The translations under genes were made by a program, and so were the position numbers. Shown piece after piece: positions 51,347-60,185 of a DNA stretch of 64,000 nt. The notes below the pieces were generated by a model. That model saw only the letters and a program-made list of their open reading frames with translations. It was not told where the DNA came from and did not search any database. Source of the DNA: Pilimelia terevasa (GTDB lineage: Bacteria; Actinomycetota; Actinomycetes; Mycobacteriales; Micromonosporaceae); assembly GCF_014647915.1 (NCBI RefSeq), contig NZ_BMQC01000002.1, positions 248,001 to 312,000 of the forward strand, given 5' to 3'. Numbering within the stretch: the stretch's first letter is position 1; each line of letters opens with the position of its first letter.

Positions 51347-52648
51347 TCAGGTTCGTCGGCGGCGGGGGAGTGCGAGCACCAGCGCGTAGGCCGGCAGCGC
51401 GGCGGGCAGGAGTGCCGCGGCCAGCCGGGTCGCCGGCTGCAGGGCCCAGGCGGCGACCGTCGGGCGCTCCAGGAACGCCGCGACCGCGTGGGCGAGGCCG
51501 GCCAGCAGCGCGCCGCCCAGGTACGCCGCCGCCGCCGGCCACGCGCCCAGCAGCGGCGCCGCGACGAGGTGGCCGAGTGCCGCGACCGGCGCCGCGCACC
51601 GGGCGACGGCCCGCCCGTACGCCAGCGGTGCGCCCCCGGCCGGGGCGTAGCGGACCGCGGTCGCCAGCGCGGGCAGCGCCGCGGCCAGCCGGCGGCGCTG
51701 GGCGGCGGCGAACTCCCGCGCGGTACCGGCGACCGGCACGAACACCCGGGCCGAGGCGACGTAGCCGACCCGCCAGGCCCGGTCCCGGTCCCCGGCCGGG
51801 CCGTCGGCGGCGAACGGCGACCCGGCGTACGCCCGCCGCCAGCGCCCGCCGTCGCGCCGCTGGCCCCGGGCCAGCCCGCCGAGGGAGCGCCCGGGCCGCC
51901 AGGCGGCCAGGTGGGGCAGGACCGCCTGGCGCCGGGCGACCCACAGGCCCGTCGGCGCGTCGGCCAGCGCGCCCGCGGCGGCCTCGGCCGCGGCGGTGAC
52001 CCGCAGCCGGCTGTCCAGCCAGGCGTCCTGGGCGCGGGTCAGCGGGTTGCGTCCCGCGTGCCGGGCGCGGGTGTGTGCCACGACGGCGCCCAGCCCCGGG
52101 TCGGCGGCCAGCGCGGCGGCGCACCGGTCCAGCGCGTCGGCCGCCGGTACCGCGCCCGGGGCGAGGAAGGCCAGCAGGTCGCCGGTGGCGTGGGCGGCGC
52201 CGTGGCGGGCGGCGTCGTGGTACCCGGCCGGCCGGTCCAGCCGCAGGACGGTCAGCGGCGCGGCCAGCGCGAGCCGCTCCAGCAGCGCCGCGCCCCTGTC
52301 GGTCGAGGCGTTGTCGACGACGATCAACTCGATTCCGGGCCGGTCGGCGACCAGCGCCCCGCAGCGGGCGGCCAGGTCGGCGGCCTCGTCGCGGACCACC
52401 ATGACCAGGCTGACCGGCGGGCTGGCCGCCGGGCCCTGCCCGGGGTCGGCGTAGCGCCCGTGGGCCAGGTAGAGCACGACCGCGGTACCGGCCAGCGCCG
52501 CGGCGGGGTAGCCGAAGGTCAGCGGGCTGGCGAGCACCAGCGGTACGGCCAGCGCGAGCAGCGCGGCGAGCGGGGCCAGGGCCGCCGCGGCGACGGCGCG
52601 GGACAGGGCCGGCGTCGGGCGGGGCGGGGTCGGTGTGGTGGGCAGCAC
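51347..52648 (-). CDS. GT2 family glycosyltransferase with membrane helices
   Basis: 433 residues from GTG 52648 (GGAGG 5 nt upstream). Two membrane helices at about 18-60 precede a GT-A domain: VSLVMVVRDEAADLAARCGALVADRPGIELIVVDNASTDRGAALLERL, then DRPAGYHDAARHGAAHATGDLLAFLAPGAVP where the expected DxD is replaced by LAPGA. That loss, and the lack of a clear D/QxxRW, raise doubt about activity. Four more helices lie in the C-terminal 120 residues. It may glycosylate lipid-linked or surface polymers. Stands alone. Confidence 0.72.
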   Translation of the reverse strand: MLPTTPTPPRPTPALSRAVAAAALAPLAALLALAVPLVLASPLTFGYPAAALAGTAVVLYLAHGRYADPGQGPAASPPVSLVMVVRDEAADLAARCGALVADRPGIELIVVDNASTDRGAALLERLALAAPLTVLRLDRPAGYHDAARHGAAHATGDLLAFLAPGAVPAADALDRCAAALAADPGLGAVVAHTRARHAGRNPLTRAQDAWLDSRLRVTAAAEAAAGALADAPTGLWVARRQAVLPHLAAWRPGRSLGGLARGQRRDGGRWRRAYAGSPFAADGPAGDRDRAWRVGYVASARVFVPVAGTAREFAAAQRRRLAAALPALATAVRYAPAGGAPLAYGRAVARCAAPVAALGHLVAAPLLGAWPAAAAYLGGALLAGLAHAVAAFLERPTVAAWALQPATRLAAALLPAALPAYALVLALPRRRRT

Positions 52649-52886
52649 GGCGGCCTCCGCTCGTCCGGCCCCCCGGCAGGCGCCCGGCCCCGTAGCGGGC
52701 CGCGCCCATTGATGATCGCGGTTGTCGCCGGTCGGCGCAGTCCGCCGGCGCGGTGTCCGTGGCGGTGCCCGGCCGACGACGGACCGCCGCCAAACGGGCA
52801 GGCACGCGTCGATCGGTCGCCGTCGATCGGGCTTTCCGGCCGGATCGGCGCTGGTCAGAACCTGGCCGGGTCAGGACAATGGGCAG

Positions 52887-53225
52887 ATGCCCCACGTCGT
52901 CACGTTGTCGCCCCCGACGCCCGTCACCGACACCCTGTCCGCCGTGCCCCGGTTCCTGGCCGCGGAGTCCGCGCCCGCCCTGACCGGCCTGACGTTCGTG
53001 CTGGTCGTCCTCGGGGTCTTCACCGCCTACGGGCTGGGCTTCGCCCACGCCACCTTCCGCCGCGCGCGCAAGGACTACACCGTGACCCGGCGCAGCCTGC
53101 CGAACCTGCGCAAGGGCGCCTTCGCGGCCCTGACCACGACCGTCGGCCGGCTCGTGCTGGTCGCCGCCGTGGTGGCCGCCACGATGGCGTGGTCGGCGAC
53201 CCACGGCAGCCCGCCGCCGCGCTGA
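52887..53225 (+). CDS. Small membrane protein of unknown function
   Basis: 112 residues from ATG 52887. Two membrane helices (ALTGLTFVLVVLGVFTAYGLGFAHA, about 28-52, and GRLVLVAAVVAATMAWSAT, about 86-104) flank a strongly basic loop TFRRARKDYTVTRRSLPNLRKGAF. The first helix follows a periplasmic-type leader. I do not recognise the family. The stop lies 4 bp from the end of the convergent EEP gene. Confidence 0.55.
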   Translation: MPHVVTLSPPTPVTDTLSAVPRFLAAESAPALTGLTFVLVVLGVFTAYGLGFAHATFRRARKDYTVTRRSLPNLRKGAFAALTTTVGRLVLVAAVVAATMAWSATHGSPPPR

Positions 53226-53229
53226 GCGT

Positions 53230-54186
53230 TCAGCGGGGGAGGGCCAGCTCCGCCCAGACCGCCCGGTGGTCGCCGTCGGCCAGCGGGCGGGTGCCGAAGC
53301 CGCGGACGCCGATCCGGCGGTCGGCGAGGACGTGGTCGATGGCCACCGGCGGGATCAGGTCGCCGTCGTACGGCCCCCAGGTGCCGCGCAGCCCCGCCCC
53401 GCGGGTGGCGGCGGCGTCGCGGTAGCCGGTGTCCAGCAGCCGCCGCAGGAGCTGGTGGTCGAGCGTCGCGTTGAAGTCCCCGGCCAGGATCCGCAGCGGC
53501 CCGGCGGGGGTGGCCGCGGGCTGGGCGAGCAGGTCGGCCCGCCACGGACCCAGCGCGTCGAGCCCGGCGGGCGCCAGCGGGTGGACCGACTCGACCGCGA
53601 CGGCCGGGCCGCCGGGCGGGACGAGCACGCCGTACGCCTGGGTGAAGCCGCCCTGGTTGACCCGGACGCCGGTGTCGCGCAGCGGGTACCGCGAGTACAG
53701 CGCCGAGCCGAGCGTGCTGCGCAGCGGGTGGAGCACCTGGTACGGCAGCCGCGCGTCCAGGCCGGCGGCGCGCACCGCCTCGCGGGTCGCGTCGGTGAAC
53801 TCCTGGAGCGCCACGACGTCGGCGTCCCGGTCCGCGACGAGGGCGGCCAGGTCGGCGACCGACGCCCCGCCGAGCAGCATGTTCGCCGAGACGACCCGCA
53901 GCCGGAAGCCGGCCGGGCCGGCGTCGGCGGGCAGCGCCCGGGGCAGCACCATGGCCGCGAGCGCCAGCGCGAGCGCGGCGGCGACACCGGTGGTCCGCCA
54001 GCGCCGGGCGGCCGCCGCGGCCAGGACGGGCAGCACGGCCGCCGCCGCGACGTACGGCGTGAAGGCGACGACCATGATCAGCGGCCCGCGCTCCAGCCCG
54101 AGACCCCGGACCGCCGCCCACGCCGCGAAGGGCGCCAGGAGCGCACCCCACAGCGGGGCGCCCCACCGGCGCCGTGACCTGGCCAT
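53230..54186 (-). CDS. Endonuclease/exonuclease/phosphatase (EEP) family membrane protein
   Basis: 318 residues. Three membrane helices (about 10-85) are followed by an EEP domain facing outward: LRVVSANMLLGGASVADLAALVADRDADVVALQEFTD (metal Asn and Glu), ALYSRYPLRD, VESVHPLAP, PLRILAGDFNATLDHQLLRRLLDTGYRDA (GDFN), IDHVLADRR and DGDHRAVWAEL (His pair). This set is complete. Relatives with N-terminal helices act outside the cell on DNA or phosphoesters; the substrate is not known. Confidence 0.87.
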   Translation of the reverse strand: MARSRRRWGAPLWGALLAPFAAWAAVRGLGLERGPLIMVVAFTPYVAAAAVLPVLAAAAARRWRTTGVAAALALALAAMVLPRALPADAGPAGFRLRVVSANMLLGGASVADLAALVADRDADVVALQEFTDATREAVRAAGLDARLPYQVLHPLRSTLGSALYSRYPLRDTGVRVNQGGFTQAYGVLVPPGGPAVAVESVHPLAPAGLDALGPWRADLLAQPAATPAGPLRILAGDFNATLDHQLLRRLLDTGYRDAAATRGAGLRGTWGPYDGDLIPPVAIDHVLADRRIGVRGFGTRPLADGDHRAVWAELALPR

Positions 54187-54272
54187 CGCCCGACAGTAGG
54201 CGGCGGCCGTCGCCGGTGCCTCCGCCTAACCGGTGGCCGGCAGCGGCGCGGTCGGGCATCCTGGTTGCCACT

Positions 54273-54701
54273 ATGGCCGACATGCTGCGCGTGACCGACC
54301 GCCTGACGATCCCGGGCGGGGAGCTGGCGCTGCGCTTCTCCCGCAGCTCCGGGCCGGGCGGGCAGGGCGTGAACACCGCCGACAGCCGGGTAGAGCTGTC
54401 GTTCGACCTGCTCCGGTCGCCGTCGGTGCCCGGGGCGCTGCGGGCGCGGATGCTTGAGCGTCTCGCCCGCCGGCTGGTCGACGGCGTGCTCACCGTGGTG
54501 GCCAGCGAGCACCGCAACCAGCTCGCCAACCGCGCGGCGGCCCGCGAGCGGCTGGCCCGGCTGCTCGCCGACGCCGCGGCGCCGCCGCCCCCGCCCCGCC
54601 GGCCGACCAGGCCGTCGCGGGGGTCGCGGGAGCGCCGCCTGGACTCCAAGCGCCGACGCGCCGCCACCAAGCAGGGGCGGCAGCAGCCCCGCGGCGAGTG
54701 A
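54273..54701 (+). CDS. arfB: Peptidyl-tRNA hydrolase ArfB (alternative ribosome rescue)
   Basis: 142 residues. The GGQ catalytic motif lies at 29-31 in RSSGPGGQGVNTADSRVELSFDL. The rest of the small domain, IPGGELALRFSRSSG and ASEHRNQLANRAAARERLARLL, is typical of ArfB/YaeJ. The C-terminal tail RPTRPSRGSRERRLDSKRRRAATKQGRQ is basic, as needed to enter the mRNA channel of stalled ribosomes. ATG 54282 is an alternative start. Isolated gene between divergent or unrelated neighbours. Confidence 0.93.
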   Translation: MADMLRVTDRLTIPGGELALRFSRSSGPGGQGVNTADSRVELSFDLLRSPSVPGALRARMLERLARRLVDGVLTVVASEHRNQLANRAAARERLARLLADAAAPPPPPRRPTRPSRGSRERRLDSKRRRAATKQGRQQPRGE

Positions 54702-54717
54702 GTCGGGTAACGGCGCT

Positions 54718-54727
54718 GTTACGTAAC
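54718..54727. promoter_or_regulatory. GTTACGTAAC palindrome upstream of the LPXTG protein gene
   Basis: A perfect 10-bp palindrome in a short AT-rich patch, flanked by another GTAAC at 54707. It may be an operator for the downstream gene; no regulator is known. Confidence 0.3.
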
Positions 54728-54851
54728 GTCCAGCAAATCTCGATGTATTGCCATGAACCTATGACTCTCCGTGTCCGTCGGAGGGGGTAGCCGGTCCACC
54801 GGGGATTGCCCTGGGCGCCGGTCCCACCCGTTCGAGCATCCGGGAGGCACC

Positions 54852-55592
54852 GTGTTACTCCGTCTGGGCGTCGGCGTGGCCGGCGCCGTCGCGGCCCTGG
54901 CGGTCGCCGCGCCGGCCTCCGCGGCCATCGTCGGCGGCGGCCACGGCCGCGGTCACGACCGTCCCCAGCAGGGCGGCGTCATCCGCATCGCGGACGGCAG
55001 CGTGCCGGCGCGGGCGCAGGGGCGCTGCCCCCGGCACGGGGGCAAACTGGTCAACCGGGACCGCTGGGACTTCACCGTCTTCAGCCGCTCGTCCCGCAGG
55101 CCGGCGCGGTTGGCGCAGATCACGGCGTACTTCGACGTCAACGGCGACGGCCGGGCCGACCGCGCGGACCGGATCGACCGCGGCTCCCGCGACGGCGACG
55201 ACATCGTCCGCCGCCGCAACGGCGACAGCGGCGGCTGGATCGTCACCCGCGCCGGCTGGCGGCTCGTCGACGCCCGGGCCACCGTGTCCGGCGGCGTGCG
55301 GGCGTTCCGGCTGACGGACACCTGCGCCGGACCCCGGCACCACGGCAAGCCGGACCACCGGCCGCCGCGCTGGCCCACGCCGATCCCGATCCCGAACCCG
55401 CAGTACCCGCAGGCGCCGTCGCTGCCGGTGACCGGCGGCTCGTTCAGCGGAATCCTTGGCGGCGGGGTGGGCCTGGTCAGCGCCGGGGGCATGGCCCTGG
55501 TGACCACCCGGCTGCGCCGCCGCCGGCCGGCCCCGGCCACGGGCGGCGTCGCCACCGGCGAGCCGGCGACGCCGCGCTCCGGCACCCCCTGA
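54852..55592 (+). CDS. LPXTG cell-wall anchored protein
   Basis: 246 residues from GTG 54852 (GGGAGG 4 nt upstream). The signal peptide is VLLRLGVGVAGAVAALAVAAPASAAIV. The mature part has a Gly/His-rich start, paired cysteines (GRCPRHGG, TDTCAGP) and a Ca-binding-like loop FDVNGDGRADRADRID. A Pro-rich stretch leads to LPVTG at 191-195, then a hydrophobic helix and RLRRRR. This is a sortase signal. About 21 residues follow the basic cluster, longer than usual. No sortase gene is in the window. Function unknown. Confidence 0.75.
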   Translation: MLLRLGVGVAGAVAALAVAAPASAAIVGGGHGRGHDRPQQGGVIRIADGSVPARAQGRCPRHGGKLVNRDRWDFTVFSRSSRRPARLAQITAYFDVNGDGRADRADRIDRGSRDGDDIVRRRNGDSGGWIVTRAGWRLVDARATVSGGVRAFRLTDTCAGPRHHGKPDHRPPRWPTPIPIPNPQYPQAPSLPVTGGSFSGILGGGVGLVSAGGMALVTTRLRRRRPAPATGGVATGEPATPRSGTP

Positions 55593-55704
55593 CCCGGTAG
55601 CGCCACGTCCGCCCGCGCGCACCGCACGCCCTGCCCCACCGGACCACCGCCGTGGCCGCGGCCCGCCCCCTTCCCCCCGGGGCGGGCCCGGTCACGGCGG
55701 TACG

Positions 55705-58260
55705 TCACGCGGTGAAGCGGCCCTGGACCACATTGGGCGCCCGGTGGCCGGCGAGCCAGCCGGCGAACTCGTCGGGCGGCAGCGGCCGGGAGATCAGGAA
55801 GCCCTGGAGCAGGTTGCAGCCCTCCCGGACCAGGTAGGCGTACGTCTCCTGGTCCTCCACCCCCTCCGCGACGACCTCCAGGTCCAGGGCGTGCCCGAGC
55901 TGGACGGCCGAGCGCACGACGGCCCGGTCGCGGTGGTCGACGGCGACCCGCTGGACGAACGAACGGTCGATCTTCACCTCGTGCAGCGGCAGTTCGCGCA
56001 GCCGGCCGAGCGACGAGTACCCGGTGCCGAAGTCGTCGATGGACAGCCGCACCCCGAGGCCGTGCAACTGGTCGAGTACGGCCTTCGCGCCGGCCGGGTT
56101 CGCCATGATCGTGCTCTCGGTGATCTCCAGCGTGAGCGCCTCGGCCGGTACGCCGCTCTGCGCGAGCAGGCGCGCGACCACCTCCGGCAGCGTCGGGTCG
56201 TGCAGGCTGTTGGCGGAGAGGTTGACGGCCACGTGCAGCGGGTGCCCGTCGCGGCGCCACGCCGCGCACCGCCGCAGCGCCGACTCCAGCACGTGCAGGG
56301 TCAGCGGGCGGATCAGGCCCGAGTGCTCGGCCAGCGGGATGAACTGGTCCGGCGGGATGCTGCCGTGCGTGGGGTGGTGCCAGCGCGAGAGCGCCTCGGC
56401 GCCGGTGACGTCGCCGGTGTGCGGGTCCAGCTTGGGCTGGAAGACGACCAGCAGGTCGCGGCGGTCGATGGCGTCGCGCAGGTCGGTGATGAGCGCCAGC
56501 CGGTCCGGCGTGTTCTGGTCGTCGGCCGGCAGGTACACCCGCAGCGCCGTGTGGCTGCTCTTGGCGGCGTGCATCGCGACGTCGGCGCGGCGCAGCAGCG
56601 TCTCGGCGTCGTCGCCGTGGTCCGGGGCGACCGCGATGCCGATGCTGGCCCGGGCGTTCAGCGACAGCGGGCCGCGCTGGACCGGCCGCTCCAGTTCCCG
56701 GACCAGGTCGCTGCCCAGGTCCACGGACTCGACGACGGTCCGCGCCCGGCGCAGCAGCACCGCGAACTCGTCCCCGCCGAGCCGCGCCACCTGCCCGCGG
56801 TCGGCGACCGACTGCTGGAGCCGCGCGGCGACCTCCTGCAGGACGGCGTCGCCGGTCTCGTAGCCCAGGGCCTCGTTGACTTCGCCGAAGCGGTCCAGGT
56901 CCAGCAGCAGCACCGCCGGCCCGTGGTCGTCGTGCCGGGTGCTCTCCAGCGACTCCTCCAGCAGGGCCTGGAAGTGCCGGCGGTTGGGCAGTCCGGTCAG
57001 CGGGTCGTGCAGGGCCATGTGCTCCTTCTCCTCGGCCTCCCGGCGCAGCCGGTCGACGAGGTGGGCGCGGGCCAGCGCGACGCTCGCGTGGTTGGCCAGC
57101 GCCTCGAACAGCCGCAGGTGGGCGGGCTGGAAGGTGCCGACGTCGGGCAGGCTGTCGGCGACGATGAGCACCCCGACCTCGTCGCCCAGCGGCACCGGTA
57201 CCGCCAGCCCGTCGCGCGGCGGCGCGTCGGGGGCCTCCGGCTGCCCGGGGTCGGCGCGCCACAGCACCGGCGCGCCGTCGCGCGCGGGGGTCCACCAGTC
57301 GTCGGCGGGCCCCCGGGCCAGCACGGTGTTGACGAGCCGGTCGCGGCTGTCCAGGCGGACCCGGGCGGCGGGCTTGTCGTCGAAGGACGGGACGACGAGC
57401 TGGGCCTGGGCCGCCCGGAGCTGGTCGCGGGCCTGCTCCAGGACGACGCGGATCAGCGCCTGGGTGTCCCGGGAGCCGTCCAGCGCACGGGTGAACGCGT
57501 ACAGCTCGTCCACCTGCGCGTGCCCCTGCTGCTGGGTCACGAACGCCCGGTACGCCAGGTAGAGGGCGACCGACACCGCGCCGAGCAGGACCAGCGTCCA
57601 CGGCGTCTGCGCCATCCCGATCGCGGCGACGATGCCGAGCGACGCCGTGATCAGGACGAACGGCTCGCCGCGCAGCGCGGCCGGTAGCCGGCGCCACTCG
57701 CCGGGGTCGTCGTGCAGGGCGATCGCCGCGGTGACCAGGATCGCGGCCACGGTGTCGGCCAGCAGCACCGCGGCGTAGATGACCAGCCAGGCGGTGAGGT
57801 CGCGGGGCAGCCCGGCGCCGCCGAGCGCCGTGAAGGTGAGCGCCGCGACGGTGGACTGCACGCCCCACAGGGCGAGGTTGAAGCCGAGCTTGAGGCCGCG
57901 CTGCCCGCGCAGCAGGAGCAGGCCCAGGCCGCCGCCGACGGTCCGGGCGGCCACCGCGAGCAGGGGGTCGAGGTGGATCAGCGCGAGGACGAGCGGGATC
58001 TCGCTGATGGTCATGCCGTGGCTGCCGCGGCGCACCCGCAGGTGGATGACGAAGCCCTCGGTGACGGCGAACAGCAGCGCCAGGACGGGCAGCCAGACGA
58101 GCGCGGCCGTACCGGGCGTCGGCAGCCCCCGGTGGAGATAGGTCAGCGCCAGCACGGACGCCGTGCCGGTGCCGAGCGCGAGGGTGAGGACGGCAACGCG
58201 GCCCTGCGGGCCGCGCCCCCAGGGCCGCGGCCCCTCAGCGGGCGCCGGGGACGGGTTCAC
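55705..58260 (-). CDS. Membrane GGDEF-EAL protein with GAF domain
   Basis: 851 residues from GTG 58260, which has GAGGAGG just upstream; a frame 12 codons longer lacks a ribosome site. Seven or so membrane helices (about 20-235, MASE-like) precede a GAF domain (about 255-400) and a GGDEF domain (MALHDPLTGLPNRRHFQALLEE ... ARLGGDEFAVLL). The EAL domain follows: LLVVFQPKLDPHTGDVTGAEALSRWHHP, VAVNLSANSLHD, LEITEST, LSIDDFGTGYSSLGRL, KIDRSFV, VAEGVE, LQGFLISRPLP. Both active sites are intact, so the protein could make and degrade c-di-GMP. Resembles the Streptomyces CdgB/RmdB group in general layout. The subtilase gene lies 51 bp upstream on the same strand. Confidence 0.92.
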   Translation of the reverse strand: MNPSPAPAEGPRPWGRGPQGRVAVLTLALGTGTASVLALTYLHRGLPTPGTAALVWLPVLALLFAVTEGFVIHLRVRRGSHGMTISEIPLVLALIHLDPLLAVAARTVGGGLGLLLLRGQRGLKLGFNLALWGVQSTVAALTFTALGGAGLPRDLTAWLVIYAAVLLADTVAAILVTAAIALHDDPGEWRRLPAALRGEPFVLITASLGIVAAIGMAQTPWTLVLLGAVSVALYLAYRAFVTQQQGHAQVDELYAFTRALDGSRDTQALIRVVLEQARDQLRAAQAQLVVPSFDDKPAARVRLDSRDRLVNTVLARGPADDWWTPARDGAPVLWRADPGQPEAPDAPPRDGLAVPVPLGDEVGVLIVADSLPDVGTFQPAHLRLFEALANHASVALARAHLVDRLRREAEEKEHMALHDPLTGLPNRRHFQALLEESLESTRHDDHGPAVLLLDLDRFGEVNEALGYETGDAVLQEVAARLQQSVADRGQVARLGGDEFAVLLRRARTVVESVDLGSDLVRELERPVQRGPLSLNARASIGIAVAPDHGDDAETLLRRADVAMHAAKSSHTALRVYLPADDQNTPDRLALITDLRDAIDRRDLLVVFQPKLDPHTGDVTGAEALSRWHHPTHGSIPPDQFIPLAEHSGLIRPLTLHVLESALRRCAAWRRDGHPLHVAVNLSANSLHDPTLPEVVARLLAQSGVPAEALTLEITESTIMANPAGAKAVLDQLHGLGVRLSIDDFGTGYSSLGRLRELPLHEVKIDRSFVQRVAVDHRDRAVVRSAVQLGHALDLEVVAEGVEDQETYAYLVREGCNLLQGFLISRPLPPDEFAGWLAGHRAPNVVQGRFTA

Positions 58261-58311
58261 CGGCCTCCTCGGACCGGACCACCCGCCGGCCGGCACCCGG
58301 TGCCGCCCGGC

Positions 58312-60063
58312 TCACCCCCACGAAGCCCCGCCCCAGGACGTGCCGCCCCACGAGGTGCCACCCCACGAGGTGCCACCCCACGAGGTGCCACCCCACGAGG
58401 TGCCACCCCACGAGGTGCCACCCCAGGATGTGCCGCCCCAGGATGTGCCGCCCCACGAAGTCCCGCCCCAGGATGTGCCGCCCCACGAGGTTCCGCCCCA
58501 CGAGGTTCCTGCCCACGACGTGCCGGTCCAGCCGGTGCCGGCCCAGACCGACCCGTTCCATGCGCCATCAGTCCATGCTCGCCCGTCGTCCGCCGCCGCG
58601 GCCCAGACTTGCGGATTCCAGGCGTGTCCAAAAATGTCCTGCTCGCCGGTCAGCACGGCGCCGTCGGCCGGGTCCACGACGTGGGTCGTGCCGCGGGCGC
58701 CCTCCAGGGTGCCCAGCCCGGTGGCGGCCGGGACGGCCTGCGCGGAGCGGGCCGGCACCCGGGCGGCCAGCGCCTCCCCGACGTCCAGCATCCGGGCGCC
58801 CACGGCCCTGCCGACGGTCCCGCGGACGGGGTCCGCCGATGTCGTCAGGATCCGCTTGACCTGGTCGGGGGTCAGCTCGGGGCGCTTCTGGAGCAGCAGC
58901 GCCGCGGCCCCGGCGACGACGGCGCTGGCCTGCGAGGTACCGCTGCCCCGGAAGAACCGGCCGCCGACCGCGGCCTGCGGGTACCGGGTGTCCAGGAACG
59001 AGCCGGGGTCGCGCAGGGAGACCAGCGACCGGCCGGCGGCATACACGTCGACGGCCCGGTCGGCGGCGCCGGTCGCGCTGAACGCGGCGACCCGGGCGTC
59101 CCCGGTCCCGACCGAGGCCGAGGTGTCCAGCGCGCCCACGGCCAGCACCCGCCGGTGGCGCGCCGGCATGGTGAGCCGGCTGTCGTTGCCGGCGTTGCCG
59201 GCGGAGGTCGTGACGACGATGCCGTGCCGCCAGGCGGCGTCGACGGCGAAGGCCAGCGGGTCCAGGCGGGGGTCCTGGTCGCTGTCGGTACCGAAGGAGA
59301 GGTTGAGGACCCGGATGTTGAGGTTCTGGTCGTCGCGGTGCGCCACCACCCAGTCGATGGCCGCGATCACCTGCGAGACGTCGGCCGCGCCGTCGTGGCT
59401 GCCGACCTTGAGGCTGACCAGGTGGGCGCCGGGGGCGACCCCGGCGAAGCGGCCGGTGCCGGCCGGCCGGCCGGCGGTGTCGTCGCCGGCGATGATGCCG
59501 GCCAGGTGGGTGCCGTGGCCGAACGTGTCGAGGTACCGGTGGTCGGCGGACTGGGACTCGAAGGACAGGTCCGGGCCGTTGACGACCTTGCCGGCGCCGG
59601 TCAGCCCGGCCACGGGGACGACCCCGGTGTCGATCAGTGCCACCCCGACGCCCGCGCCGGTCACGCCCGCCCGCCACGCCTGGCGGGCGCCCAACTCGCG
59701 GGTGACCTGGTACATCGAGGTGGGGTCGGTGCGGGCGGACCAGTCGTCGCCCGCGAACCGGACGCCGCCGTCGCGGGTGGCGGCGACCACGCCGGGGAGG
59801 CCGGCGACCCGGCCGGCCGCCGGGGCCGGGACCGTGGCGAGGAAGCCGCCGACGACGGCGAGCCGGGCCCCCACGACACCGCCGAGCCGGGCGATCCCGC
59901 GGGCGGCGGCGGCCGCGTCGTCGGCCCGGACGATCATGGATACCGGCGCCGGCCCCGCCGCCCCGGCCGGGGCGGCGAGGGCGCTCAGGACCAGTGCGGC
60001 AGCGGCCAGCCAGGCACCCGCGGCGGCCGCCCGCCCGCCGACACGGAGATCGAGGACGTGCAT
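58312..60063 (-). CDS. Secreted S8 serine peptidase (subtilase) with a Trp-rich GGTSW repeat tail
   Basis: 583 residues from ATG 60063 (GGGAGG upstream). A signal peptide (about 10-36) and a propeptide of the I9 type precede the catalytic domain: VGVALIDTGVV (Asp), DTFGHGTHLAGIIAG (His), TTSAGNAGND (oxyanion Asn) and FRGSGTSQASAVVAGAAALLLQ (Ser). From about residue 495 the chain becomes TGTSW, AGTSW and then about eleven exact GGTSW pentapeptides plus GGASW, ending WG. Similar SW-rich tails occur in actinomycete subtilases, role unknown; they may bind the cell surface or form a stacked Trp ribbon. The adjacent gene is a GGDEF-EAL protein. Confidence 0.9.
   Translation of the reverse strand: MHVLDLRVGGRAAAAGAWLAAAALVLSALAAPAGAAGPAPVSMIVRADDAAAAARGIARLGGVVGARLAVVGGFLATVPAPAAGRVAGLPGVVAATRDGGVRFAGDDWSARTDPTSMYQVTRELGARQAWRAGVTGAGVGVALIDTGVVPVAGLTGAGKVVNGPDLSFESQSADHRYLDTFGHGTHLAGIIAGDDTAGRPAGTGRFAGVAPGAHLVSLKVGSHDGAADVSQVIAAIDWVVAHRDDQNLNIRVLNLSFGTDSDQDPRLDPLAFAVDAAWRHGIVVTTSAGNAGNDSRLTMPARHRRVLAVGALDTSASVGTGDARVAAFSATGAADRAVDVYAAGRSLVSLRDPGSFLDTRYPQAAVGGRFFRGSGTSQASAVVAGAAALLLQKRPELTPDQVKRILTTSADPVRGTVGRAVGARMLDVGEALAARVPARSAQAVPAATGLGTLEGARGTTHVVDPADGAVLTGEQDIFGHAWNPQVWAAAADDGRAWTDGAWNGSVWAGTGWTGTSWAGTSWGGTSWGGTSWGGTSWGGTSWGGTSWGGTSWGGTSWGGTSWGGTSWGGTSWGGTSWGGASWG
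58318..58530 (-). repeat. 15-bp tandem repeat array encoding the GGTSW tail
   Basis: About 14 copies of a 15-bp unit (plus-strand CCACGAGGTGCCACC with G/C/T variants) run in frame at the 3' end of the subtilase gene. Units between 58340 and 58420 are nearly identical at DNA level, the outer ones have drifted, which points to recent slippage or unequal exchange in the middle. Confidence 0.9.
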
Positions 60064-60185
60064 GGGCGCCTCCCAGGTCGAACGTACTGGTGAGTCTCCT
60101 CCGTACAGCCGATGCGGGCTGTCGTCCAGGTAGACAAATCAGTCCAGACTGGGCAGGGGGCGATCGGTCCCCGGGTGGGCGGTCC

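Noticed and set aside
58318-58530. CRISPR array
   Set aside because: Repeat units are 15 bp, head to tail without spacers, and in frame with the subtilase gene.
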